A DNA stretch of 64,000 bases from Komarekiella atlantica HA4396-MV6 (GTDB lineage: Bacteria; Cyanobacteriota; Cyanobacteriia; Cyanobacteriales; Nostocaceae): assembly GCA_019359395.1 (NCBI GenBank), contig JAHHHK010000027.1:35286-99285 (forward strand), written 5' to 3'. A program made the translations under genes and the position numbers. Within the stretch, counting starts at the first letter, position 1. Each line of letters begins with the position of its first letter. The notes beneath the pieces are model-generated. The model searched no databases, was not told the DNA's origin, and worked only from the letters and a program-made list of their open reading frames with translations. This document shows positions 53,381-61,766 of the stretch, piece by piece.

Positions 53381-53487
53381 GGAGAAAGAAACGCAGTGCA
53401 GTACTGTATAAGTATAAATGCTTAAAATAATACCTCTTAGGGATTGAAATACTGTTGCTTCCTGATTCCGAGCAAAATTCTTTCTCC
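53381..53487 (+). ncRNA. Candidate solitary crRNA-like element in the cas3 gap
   Basis: Bases 53437-53449 (TTAGGGATTGAAA) are identical to 13 bases at the 3' end of the minus-strand form of the array repeat, missing only the last C. AAAAT lies upstream, at nearly the same relative place. A spacer-like sequence starting ACTGTTGCTTCCTG follows, with no second repeat. The unit is enclosed by a 10-bp perfect inverted repeat, GGAGAAAGAA (53381-53390) and TTCTTTCTCC (53478-53487). It sits in the 327-base gap between cas3 and orf86. It may be a relic repeat, or a solo guide RNA of the kind that regulates cas or toxin genes. Expression is unproven. Confidence 0.4.
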
Positions 53488-53561
53488 TCAAGCTTTTAAC
53501 CCAACTCATCATTAATCTTCCTCTAGCTTATATTTGCAATTGTGAATGTTTACAGCAAGTT

Positions 53562-55694
53562 CTAACATATCCATCCTTCATCATCTTTTGGCTTCCAATG
53601 CCAAGTTAAGGTTTCCAACAACAGCGCATCTTGTCCAAAAGTAATGGTGTAGCGAGGACTTCTATCCTCTGGCTCGTTGGTGAGGGAGTAAGCTTGAAAA
53701 TGCATAGGTAATCCGAGAGTGGCGCGTAAACAGTTGCGATCGCGGTCTGAAATGAAGCACACTAGTTTACGTCTACTCACAGCATCACTAATTTGGTTGA
53801 TACCGTAACCGTGTCGTTGGGAAATCTCTAAACCTTGTAGTTCGTGTTGTTTATCTGGTAGAACTTGCACCTTACCAGATTTAGCTAATTCTCTTAGATT
53901 TCCTGGATAATAGAAGTGCCAATCTTCCCGCACATCCCGATAGCCTTTGAACTTTAAATAACACAAAGCTTTATCAAAGCGAGTAGTAATTACTCCAGCT
54001 TTCTCGGCTTTTTCCATAAAGCTATTTTTATCCCATAACTCGAAAATAAAGTTATTGAGAATGCCAGGAAGATTATACATTTTAAATCTTTCTGCTTCTG
54101 GCTCATCTGGATTAGTTAAGTCATAAATTGCACAATCTAATTGACTACTTCCCCGAAAACTCCTAGCCTCATCAATAATTTTGTCTTTCTTTTCACCCTT
54201 ACACCGATAATATTGAGCTTTCATGTGTTCAAGTTTGATTCCTAAAGCTCTTTGAATACTAGTACCAAATTTTTTATCAATGTTTGGGTATTTATCTTTC
54301 ATGTGATTATTATTGCTCAGTATTTTATATATGTAATATGACTGGATTCCACCCCAACGCCTTGGATAACATTCAAAGTCGTTTTTAAATATCCAAGATG
54401 AACGAATAGCATTATTAAACTCAACCCGGTTATAACTTTCACCATCTTGTAAAGGATGAAATTCATCCTTAAATAACCTTGCAACAAGAAAGTTAGGTAT
54501 TAAAGCATAAGCTTGATAATTTTCAAAACCTTCATGTCTGCCAAGCCTACCAAATCGTTGAATAAAGTTCCCCGCATCAGCAGCTTCAAAAATTAAGAAA
54601 TTAATCCGAAAGTCTACGCCAACATCAATTGTAGACGTACCCAAAAGTAAATCTGCTTCGGCAACTGATTGAGACCTTTCAGTTTCTCCTGTTAAGCCAG
54701 TATTTTCTCTAACCTTCCATCGCGGTTCAAAGATAGGTTTTAACTTGTCTATGAGCTTCTTAACTGCTGCGATGGAATTTAAAATAATTGCACCTTTGCT
54801 ATTAGAATATTCTTGAAAAAACTTTAAAATCACCGTTTCAGCATTTTCTTCTATCCATTTGTAGCTAGAACTAAGATTAGGCTCTATACCTTGAGCAAAG
54901 CATAAGTTAATAGGTTGACTAATCTGCCGCCACCCATCGGTTGAATCATCTAATGAAAATTTGTAAGCTCCAACATCAACTGGATCGATAATCTTCGGTT
55001 CTATTCCAGCTTTTTGAAAATAACTCTTGAGCAATTCATTAGGTGTTGCAGAAAGAAAAAGAAATTTCTTGTTTGGACTCCCAGTGTGTCTCATTAGAAG
55101 TATTGTATTGATGACACTAGCTATTTGCGGGGATGAAAAAACATGAAATTCATCATATATAAATAATTTGTAATTCTCGTCTATACGTCTGAATAACCTG
55201 TCAGGATTATCTATTTTTTCTCTCAAGTAGTAAAAATTATGGATGTAATGAAAAATGTCAGGGTTGGTCAGCAGAATTTCATAGTTAATAGAAAAGTCTT
55301 CTATCCCATCTCGTTTAGAAGACAGCTTACCATTCGCTATATCTTTCTCCAAAATAGCTGCTGTTAATCGTCTTATTTGCGGATCTTTCTGAGGTTTAAA
55401 AATATCTTTGTATCCTTGAACCTGTTTTTCTTGATCTCTTGCTAACTCGTTTGTTGGATACATTGCTAAAGTCGGTGTCCTACTTGTCATAGCCTGTAAA
55501 TAAGCAGCCAAGCTTTTACCATCTCCAGTCATTGCAGTGTTGAAAATTACCTCAATACTTGGATCGCGTAATGCCTCCAGAGTTGCCACTTGATGCCAAG
55601 AGAGTGACCAATTATTAGGTAATTTCACGTCATCAGGTGTAGGGACGGTTTTAGAATAAACAGGTTTGAGGTTAATACTGTAATTTTCAGACAT
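53562..55694 (-). CDS. cas3: Type I-D Cas3 helicase (no HD domain)
   Basis: 710 residues, an SF2 helicase of the type I-D Cas3 class. Walker A is AMTGDGKSLAAYL (about 54-65), motif II is DEFH (181-184) instead of DEAH/DECH, motif III is LSATPN (about 214-219), and the C-terminal RecA domain holds DVGVDFRINFLIFEAADAGN then FIQRFGRLGRHEGFE (motif VI). No HD nuclease is present; in type I-D that activity resides in Csc3. It is recruited after target binding to unwind and degrade DNA with Csc3. It is the first cas gene in the direction of transcription, separated from orf86 by 327 bases, so it may have its own transcript. Confidence 0.95.
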   Translation of the reverse strand: MSENYSINLKPVYSKTVPTPDDVKLPNNWSLSWHQVATLEALRDPSIEVIFNTAMTGDGKSLAAYLQAMTSRTPTLAMYPTNELARDQEKQVQGYKDIFKPQKDPQIRRLTAAILEKDIANGKLSSKRDGIEDFSINYEILLTNPDIFHYIHNFYYLREKIDNPDRLFRRIDENYKLFIYDEFHVFSSPQIASVINTILLMRHTGSPNKKFLFLSATPNELLKSYFQKAGIEPKIIDPVDVGAYKFSLDDSTDGWRQISQPINLCFAQGIEPNLSSSYKWIEENAETVILKFFQEYSNSKGAIILNSIAAVKKLIDKLKPIFEPRWKVRENTGLTGETERSQSVAEADLLLGTSTIDVGVDFRINFLIFEAADAGNFIQRFGRLGRHEGFENYQAYALIPNFLVARLFKDEFHPLQDGESYNRVEFNNAIRSSWIFKNDFECYPRRWGGIQSYYIYKILSNNNHMKDKYPNIDKKFGTSIQRALGIKLEHMKAQYYRCKGEKKDKIIDEARSFRGSSQLDCAIYDLTNPDEPEAERFKMYNLPGILNNFIFELWDKNSFMEKAEKAGVITTRFDKALCYLKFKGYRDVREDWHFYYPGNLRELAKSGKVQVLPDKQHELQGLEISQRHGYGINQISDAVSRRKLVCFISDRDRNCLRATLGLPMHFQAYSLTNEPEDRSPRYTITFGQDALLLETLTWHWKPKDDEGWIC

Positions 55695-55782
55695 ATTCTT
55701 TAAATTGCTACGTAAATGCTTGATTTATCAGAACTTTTATGCAAAAAGAATGACAGATTTAGTAAATCTAATCGATTTCTGT

Positions 55783-55906
55783 CACCAATGGTGGCAGTTT
55801 TTATATATGTGCTAAATACCACCTACAAATTTATGCAACCATTGGTTGCAGTTTTTTAGATGGGTATAAAACGACTCCAGGCTATTTCTCGCACCAATGG
55901 TGCGAG
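55783..55906. promoter_or_regulatory. Three evenly spaced ACCAATGGT-type palindromes in the cas3/regulator gap
   Basis: Three hairpin palindromes share the core ACCA-N-TGGT and a following GTTTTT. They are CACCA-A-TGGTG at 55783-55793, TGCAACCA-T-TGGTTGCA at 55834-55850, and CTCGCACCA-A-TGGTGCGAG at 55888-55906 (9-bp arms). Centres are 54 and 55 bases apart, close to five helical turns. Outer arms differ but stay complementary. They could be operators for the divergent WYL regulator, or a series of plus-strand terminators protecting cas3 from antisense transcription, or both. Confidence 0.7.
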
Positions 55907-55987
55907 TTTTTCAATTGACTTAAAAACTGTCCGTAACTCGTTGTTATTCCCTATAATGCCATGCAAAATAGAAGTTGCCAAGATATA

Positions 55988-56012
55988 TCCGTATAAAAGT
56001 GTCCGTATAAAA
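55988..56012 (+). promoter_or_regulatory. Direct repeat TCCGTATAAAA before the WYL regulator
   Basis: TCCGTATAAAA occurs twice (55988-55998 and 56002-56012), 14 bases apart, ending one base before the ATG. GTCCGTAA at 55929 is a partial third copy, and TATAAT at 55952-55957 may be the -10 box. The repeats overlap the expected ribosome-binding region, where a bound protein would block translation or transcription. Confidence 0.45.
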
Positions 56013-56013
56013 T

Positions 56014-56877
56014 ATGAGTCGAAAAGGTCAATCTATTACACTGTCGATATCAGAACGTGATAAAGCCGAGTTAGAAGCGATCGCTCGTGAATTCGGTATG
56101 ATGTGGGGAGAAGATCCTAACATCTCTAAGTTAATTAAAGCGATCGCTCAACGTAAGCTACTCATCGGTAACAATAACGATTGGAAAGAACCACGCATCA
56201 GGGCATTACATCGCTGTATCACTGCTTTGACAGATATCGGACAAATTGAACAAGCCCAAATCATTGCACACTTACTTCTCGAACGCAGCGAATTATCATT
56301 ACCGTTGCGAGGCGAAATCGAACGTTTCTTAGAGAATTTGCCCCCAGTTTGGCGATTACAAATAGATAACTACATCCTGCGAAACCAACCATTTCAGCTT
56401 TCTTATCAAGATGCAGCCGGACGCTTATTAAACTTTAACGTTCGCTATGCCAAAGTTACACCCCACGAAAAGCGACAGTATCTTGATTGCTGGTGCGAAG
56501 AAACAGAAGCAAACTTTGATATACCAGAACTGGTTCACAACTGGAGTTTACGATTAGACAGGATTACTGAAGCTGCTGTCATGCCAATTTCTGGTGAATG
56601 GCGAAGTTTGGCTGAGATAGAAGTGGAAATGCATTTATTTGCTGGCTTGGCTTTTGCCTATCAAGCTAAACCAGAGGACTATATTAATGAATGGATACCA
56701 GATAAACCGCGAGTCCGGCGAGTTGTTAGGCGGGTATCTAGTACATTTTGGTTTATGCGAGAAGTGATGCAGTATGCGCCAGATTGTGTAGTGATATTAC
56801 CAGAGAATGTGCGCGATCGCCTCAAACAAAAACTCCTCACCCTATGCCAGTTATACGATATCGAAACCAGAGAGTAA
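56014..56877 (+). CDS. WYL-domain transcriptional regulator, divergent from cas3
   Basis: 287 residues. The N terminus (MSRKGQSITLSISERDKAEL then EAIAREFGMMWGEDPNISKL) looks like a ribbon-helix-helix or related DNA-binding module. The C-terminal two thirds is a WYL-like ligand-binding domain (FQLSYQDAAGRLLNFNVRYA then KRQYLDCWCEETEANFDIPE). WYL proteins bind nucleotides or nucleic acids and regulate CRISPR and other defence loci; Sll7009 of Synechocystis, next to its type I-D genes, lowers crRNA levels. The location here is equivalent: divergent from cas3, with palindromes and direct repeats in between. It is probably a repressor of this cas operon, inferred from position and family. Confidence 0.85.
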   Translation: MSRKGQSITLSISERDKAELEAIAREFGMMWGEDPNISKLIKAIAQRKLLIGNNNDWKEPRIRALHRCITALTDIGQIEQAQIIAHLLLERSELSLPLRGEIERFLENLPPVWRLQIDNYILRNQPFQLSYQDAAGRLLNFNVRYAKVTPHEKRQYLDCWCEETEANFDIPELVHNWSLRLDRITEAAVMPISGEWRSLAEIEVEMHLFAGLAFAYQAKPEDYINEWIPDKPRVRRVVRRVSSTFWFMREVMQYAPDCVVILPENVRDRLKQKLLTLCQLYDIETRE

Positions 56878-57208
56878 ATTATACTAAAGGACATAGTTGC
56901 ATTAAGGGCAAGAGACAAATATTAACTACACATCCGCTTTCAGGCAGGATAGAAGCAGTAGTTGATGGTAGTTAATATTTAGTAGGGTTATGAAAAAATC
57001 TTGTCTTTTCCCACTGTCTACTCCCTGTCCCAACTAAGCTTTATAAAGCTTAAAATTGTTATAACTTAAGTTTGCTGACTCAGAAGTTTTACTTTTACAA
57101 TACTTTTGAGTAAGTTTTGAGCAATGAGCACCTTTTCGTATCTTTAAAAATTACAAAGTTGCCCAAGAATCATTATCTGATACCTTTTTCTTCACAAAGC
57201 GAAATTAT
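56878..57208. other. Gap between the WYL gene and the PLD-helicase gene
   Basis: 331 bases between convergent genes. AAGCTTTATAAAGCTT at about 57036-57051 is a perfect short palindrome. The rest is AT-rich, and no gene was seen. Confidence 0.45.
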
Positions 57209-60200
57209 TTATTTTGATGAAATACCAATGATGCAAGCAGCAACATTTTGCCAAATTGGTTGAGTATATGGTAGATTGTTGATTATTTGTTCTAGCTTTT
57301 CAGGGTTCAGTAAAATTTTGTGAAATTCTTTATCTTCTTTTAAGTCATTTAAACTAACAATTTGTCTTTTGTATTTTATGTCTTGACGTTTCTCAAATAA
57401 ATAAGGATTAAGTATATCAAGCCATTGCTGTGAAAAAAGATAATAATTGATACTATACTCTGAGTCTATTGAAGTTGGTTTAAATAGCTCAAGTACTTCT
57501 TCATATAGACTCTTGTTTGAGGCATTTTTAGTTATCTGTAATTGTCTTTCAATTATAAATTGGACAACTTCTAATGCTCTTTTTCTCTTATTTGGTAAGA
57601 GTTTAATTTCATTGATTTTAAGAAGCTGAAGATATTTACTTAGAACTTGAGTAGTTGTGTCAGTCCACTTTTCTGGGTTAGTTGAAGTGTTTAATCTTGA
57701 TCTTATTTCTCTACATATCTCTGGTAGCTCTGAATAGATACAATCTTTTGAATCAATAAAATACCATCTGGGTGGTGATGATTTCCCTCCTCTCGTTGCT
57801 ATAAATAACCAATTTTCCTTAGATTTTAATATACTTATTTTGACTTTTACGCTTGCATTCACATCTTTAAAATATAAATAATCTTTTCTTTGAATAAGTG
57901 AATTTTCTCCTTCATATAAATTATGAACTGGTTTAAAGGCATCTTGTATCCCTTCCCAAATATAGTCTTCTTGCTCAAGTTCTTCCAAAGCCTCTACAAA
58001 GTCTTTAGGACGTACAATTTCATCCATGTGTTTATCTAAAACTTGAGGAGGAATGTCAAAGTTTAATCCAATTAAACTCTCTGCATCTAAAGAAGTTTTA
58101 ATTAATTTTTTATCTGTTCTCAGCGCAAATTCATCAGATTCAGATGGCCAGAAAACTTGGATTTTTTTATGAGGACTGTCTAATCTATCAATTCTGCCAA
58201 TACGTTGTTCAGCTATTCGGAGAACAGTTGGCATATCTAAAAATAATACAGCAGATGCCTGCTGTAAATTAACACCTTCTGACATACAGTCAGAAAGCAA
58301 TCCCAAAATATTTTTCTCTTTTGAACCTAGTTCAAATTTTTTTAATGCTGTATCTTTTGTTGTTGTCCCAGTCACAATATAAGTTTCGATATTTGTGTGA
58401 TTTTCTCTAATCAGCTTTTTCAAATAATCTAGAGTTATTATAGTACTATCAAATGCAATAACTAAATTGTGTTTTTCAAAAAGTTTAACTAGTTTCTCAA
58501 CTTTTGAATTTTCACGTGCAGGTGATATTTTTCTTACTAGCTGTGCTATTTGTGTGTATATTTTAATTTCTTTATCACAAACCTTTTGATATTCTGCTAA
58601 ATTTGTTAGCCAGGATGGTAGCAAATTATCAGAGAGTTTATTGTCAGGAAGTTTTATCTTATAGTTTTCTAATTTTTCAATAATTTTTCCAGAGTGTATT
58701 TTAGAAGTTGTAAATTTGAATTCATCTAGAACTAGTTTTGTCCCTTCTATAAGTTCTATTAAAGCTACTCTCGAAGACCTCAATGTTGCTTGTACAGCAA
58801 ATATTGCTAGCGTATTTGCTGTATTTAACCTCATCTTAATATAAGCTTCCTCTCCAATTTCAAAATAATAGTCAGTCTTTTCTAGCTTTTGTAAATATAC
58901 AATTCCCTTTAACTGTTTAGCGAGATTATTAATTTCTAACGCTATTGATTTGTCCTTGGTTGTTTCTTTAGTAGCATAAGTGTGACTCTCAGTTTTGGGA
59001 TATCGACATAATCTTCCAAATCTATCTTTGTACTTCTCTGGTTCTCGTTCAATTAAATTTTTAAATTGTTTTTTCGTTCTACGTACAATAAACTTTCTAA
59101 TATAATTTCTTAAATTCTCTGTTTCTTTAGCATTGTTTAATAATCCACCTTTTTTAAGTCTTTTTAACTGATTTAATTCATCATCATCTAGATTGTCAAC
59201 ATCAAGCATTTCTATCAAGCGTAATAAATCTCTAACTTGCTTGCTAATAGGTGTGGCGGTAGAAAGAATAACATAGTCAGATGTATGCTTGGAAATATTA
59301 TCACTTCGCCGAGATTTTGAATTTAAATAATTATGAGCTTCATCTATCGTTAAGATATTAGCTGATTTAATCTCTTTCAGAATATCTTTATATCTAGAGT
59401 TTTGAGTATGGCTTAATAATCCCATTGAAACCTGTGAACTCTGAGCAAATCCTATCTCAACAGATTCCTGATGCCAATTGTTTTTTACTATTGGTGGACA
59501 TATTGTCAAGATATATGATTTATTCATTCTGTCAGACTCCCACAGCCAGTAGAATAGTAATAATTGAAGTGTAGTGATGAGCTTAGTCTTACCAGAACCC
59601 GTTGGATCGGCAATCAAGACACAACCTTGAGTTTGTAATATATATAATGCTTGCCCTAAACCATATCTCTGTGCAGGCCACAAGCTTACATTATTTAGTT
59701 TTTCATATAGTTGAGGAAATCCTTTGAACCAATTGCATTCTAGAATTTCTGCGATCGCTCTTGCCAAAGCTTCTTCCCAAGATGTGATTCTCATTAATTG
59801 TTCTAATAAATCTATTATTCCATCTTTATAGTCTTGCCCAGATTTATAATAATTTTCTGCAATCTGAGCCATTCCTTCATACGGTTCATTTTCAATTGGT
59901 ATAATAAAATTATTTTGAACTCTCATATTAGCTTCTAATTGTTGAGTCAAACCATTTTTGCTAAAATTGGAGGAACCTAAAATTGCATGACCTTTGCCAA
60001 TATAGAGTTTTGCATGTAAATTATCCAAAATTTTAAAATGAAGTTTATCAGTTTTAATATACTCAATAGTTTTAATAATATTTGCACCATTCAATAATGA
60101 ATATCCACGTTCTAACCAATAATCTTTTATTTCTTTTTGTAACTCAACTCTTTTCCAAAACTTTCTGGGTCGAATCTCCGGTACAGAGCCAAGGATAATA

Positions 60201-60460
60201 CGAACAGAATTTGTTTTTGAAATATAAATATCCGTACTAAATATATCTATAATATTTCCCAGAGACGTAAATCCTGTAACTATTAAATAATTTTCACTAT
60301 AATTAATATCTTTAATAATTTCTTGCTTAACATTTCTCTTTTCACTAGAAATATTTAAAGGAAATGACGTATTAGAGGGCCATTGCAAAACAGAGTTTTC
60401 TGTATTTAAATTAGGTTGTGGCTCAGACTCACTACTTGTTGATTTGTTAGCCATTTTCAT
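57209..60460 (-). CDS. PLD nuclease-SF2 helicase fusion, probable defence protein
   Basis: 1083 residues. An N-terminal PLD-like domain (about 35-200) carries one HxK motif, LHAKLYIGKGHAILGSSNFS (His149, Lys151, Asn165); the usual Asp five residues after the Lys is Lys156. An SF2/SNF2-like helicase follows: Walker A PTGSGKT (286-292), DEAH (373-376), STAT (400-402), and LSDCMSEGVNLQQASAVLFL then RIAEQRIGRIDRLDS (motifs V-VI). The last 250 residues are helical and unassigned. The gene is clearly more AT-rich than its neighbours, suggesting transfer. Similar nuclease-helicase pairings occur in anti-phage systems such as DISARM and Mokosh, but the domain order matches neither exactly. Function is inferred. 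Confidence 0.85.
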   Translation of the reverse strand: MKMANKSTSSESEPQPNLNTENSVLQWPSNTSFPLNISSEKRNVKQEIIKDINYSENYLIVTGFTSLGNIIDIFSTDIYISKTNSVRIILGSVPEIRPRKFWKRVELQKEIKDYWLERGYSLLNGANIIKTIEYIKTDKLHFKILDNLHAKLYIGKGHAILGSSNFSKNGLTQQLEANMRVQNNFIIPIENEPYEGMAQIAENYYKSGQDYKDGIIDLLEQLMRITSWEEALARAIAEILECNWFKGFPQLYEKLNNVSLWPAQRYGLGQALYILQTQGCVLIADPTGSGKTKLITTLQLLLFYWLWESDRMNKSYILTICPPIVKNNWHQESVEIGFAQSSQVSMGLLSHTQNSRYKDILKEIKSANILTIDEAHNYLNSKSRRSDNISKHTSDYVILSTATPISKQVRDLLRLIEMLDVDNLDDDELNQLKRLKKGGLLNNAKETENLRNYIRKFIVRRTKKQFKNLIEREPEKYKDRFGRLCRYPKTESHTYATKETTKDKSIALEINNLAKQLKGIVYLQKLEKTDYYFEIGEEAYIKMRLNTANTLAIFAVQATLRSSRVALIELIEGTKLVLDEFKFTTSKIHSGKIIEKLENYKIKLPDNKLSDNLLPSWLTNLAEYQKVCDKEIKIYTQIAQLVRKISPARENSKVEKLVKLFEKHNLVIAFDSTIITLDYLKKLIRENHTNIETYIVTGTTTKDTALKKFELGSKEKNILGLLSDCMSEGVNLQQASAVLFLDMPTVLRIAEQRIGRIDRLDSPHKKIQVFWPSESDEFALRTDKKLIKTSLDAESLIGLNFDIPPQVLDKHMDEIVRPKDFVEALEELEQEDYIWEGIQDAFKPVHNLYEGENSLIQRKDYLYFKDVNASVKVKISILKSKENWLFIATRGGKSSPPRWYFIDSKDCIYSELPEICREIRSRLNTSTNPEKWTDTTTQVLSKYLQLLKINEIKLLPNKRKRALEVVQFIIERQLQITKNASNKSLYEEVLELFKPTSIDSEYSINYYLFSQQWLDILNPYLFEKRQDIKYKRQIVSLNDLKEDKEFHKILLNPEKLEQIINNLPYTQPIWQNVAACIIGISSK

Positions 60461-60857
60461 TTACTATCAATTAATATATTGAGACAAAATTAAAGATCAA
60501 AAGAGTAATGCCAATTCCAAAAATAAATTTTTATTAATTATGAATCTTGGCTCTCCAAACTTTCAGTACTTTCAAAATGAGTAGACAAAAAGCTGAATTG
60601 GTACAGTAGTACTATGAAAGTGTCACAATACAAAAAAAATTAGGAAATTAGTCACTCGCACATAAGATTAGTGTGAGTAATTATCGCGCTCTGTAGGATT
60701 GTAATTTTTTAGAATGTTATGCTGGGTTAGGCATACTCTACATACTGCTGGGCAGGCTTCACGATAGCATTTCACCACAAGTAATTACTCTTCTACATCC
60801 TTGTGCTTTGTTGTTGAAGAGCGATCAGACTATTAGGACTTTTTAAAAAGGTGAAAT
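60461..60857. other. Intergenic, nothing recognised
   Basis: About 400 AT-rich bases upstream of the PLD-helicase gene and after the stop of the fructosamine-kinase-like gene. No small gene, repeat or structured RNA was identified. The helicase promoter should lie here. Confidence 0.4.
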
Positions 60858-61718
60858 TCAACGCAAAATCTGGTCAATCATCCGATTCGCTTGGGAACCA
60901 TAACCGCCGCCAAATAGATTGAAGTGATTCAAAATATGATACAGGTTATAGAGAGTTTTTCTCTTTTCATAGCCTGCATCTAAAGGAAACACTTCGTTGT
61001 AACCCTTGTAAAAAGCTGCTGGAAAACCACCAAACAATTCTGTCATAGCGATATCAACTTCGCGATCGCCAAAATAAGTTGCAGGATCAAATATCACTGG
61101 TTCTCCCGACACAGTAAACCCAGCATTCCCACCCCATAAATCGCCATGTACCAAAGAGGGTTGTACTTGGTGTGCCAACAATTCTGGAATAGCCGCTAGT
61201 AGCTTTTCTTGTTGAGGGAAATTACCCCCCCGTCGCCTCGCTAACTGAAATTGATACGAAAGTCGATGTTTTGTATAAAATTCTGCCCAGTCTGCTGTCC
61301 AAGTATTGATTTGGGGTGTAGAACCGATAGTATTATTAATTTTCCAACCAAAACCTTGACTACTACTAGCTTTATGCATCGCTGCCAATTTGCGCCCCAT
61401 CTCTTCCCCAGAACTGCTGTCACCACCAATTTCCAACCATTCCAACACAATGTAGCTAGAATTAGCAGCTATTCCCCAGCAAACTGGTTTGGGAACGCGA
61501 ATGCTAGCTGTTGCTAACATATCTTCCAAACCCAGCACCTCAGCCTCAAACATGGCAACTTGCGATGCTTGGTTGAGCTTGACAAAGTAGGTAAGCTGAC
61601 CATTCGAGACAGCATAGCCTTGGTTAATACACCCACCACTAACCGATCGCCGCTGCTGACTCTGAAATTTTTCGCCAGTTACCTGGCTAATATGACTATC
61701 AATGTCAGTCCACATCAT
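60858..61718 (-). CDS. Fructosamine/ketosamine-3-kinase family protein
   Basis: 286 residues of the FN3K family, a protein-kinase-like fold. LVHGDLWGGNAGFTVSGEPV (catalytic HGDLWxGN) and VIFDPATYFGDREVDIAMTE (metal-binding DPA-YGDREVD) are the diagnostic blocks; YIVLEWLEIGG is the hinge. Family enzymes phosphorylate sugars attached to protein amines so that the adduct falls off, repairing glycation. Length is typical. It is followed, on the same strand with 48 bases between, by nothing but its upstream neighbour, the M16 peptidase gene, so the two may be cotranscribed. Confidence 0.93.
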   Translation of the reverse strand: MMWTDIDSHISQVTGEKFQSQQRRSVSGGCINQGYAVSNGQLTYFVKLNQASQVAMFEAEVLGLEDMLATASIRVPKPVCWGIAANSSYIVLEWLEIGGDSSSGEEMGRKLAAMHKASSSQGFGWKINNTIGSTPQINTWTADWAEFYTKHRLSYQFQLARRRGGNFPQQEKLLAAIPELLAHQVQPSLVHGDLWGGNAGFTVSGEPVIFDPATYFGDREVDIAMTELFGGFPAAFYKGYNEVFPLDAGYEKRKTLYNLYHILNHFNLFGGGYGSQANRMIDQILR

Positions 61719-61766
61719 GTAATTTTGTCATTTGTTATTTACCTAATAGTCAATTATTTTTGACTA

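Noticed and set aside
55860..56060. 66-residue plus-strand frame before the WYL gene
   Set aside because: It covers the palindromes and direct repeats of the regulatory gap and overlaps the WYL start; better explained as non-coding control DNA.
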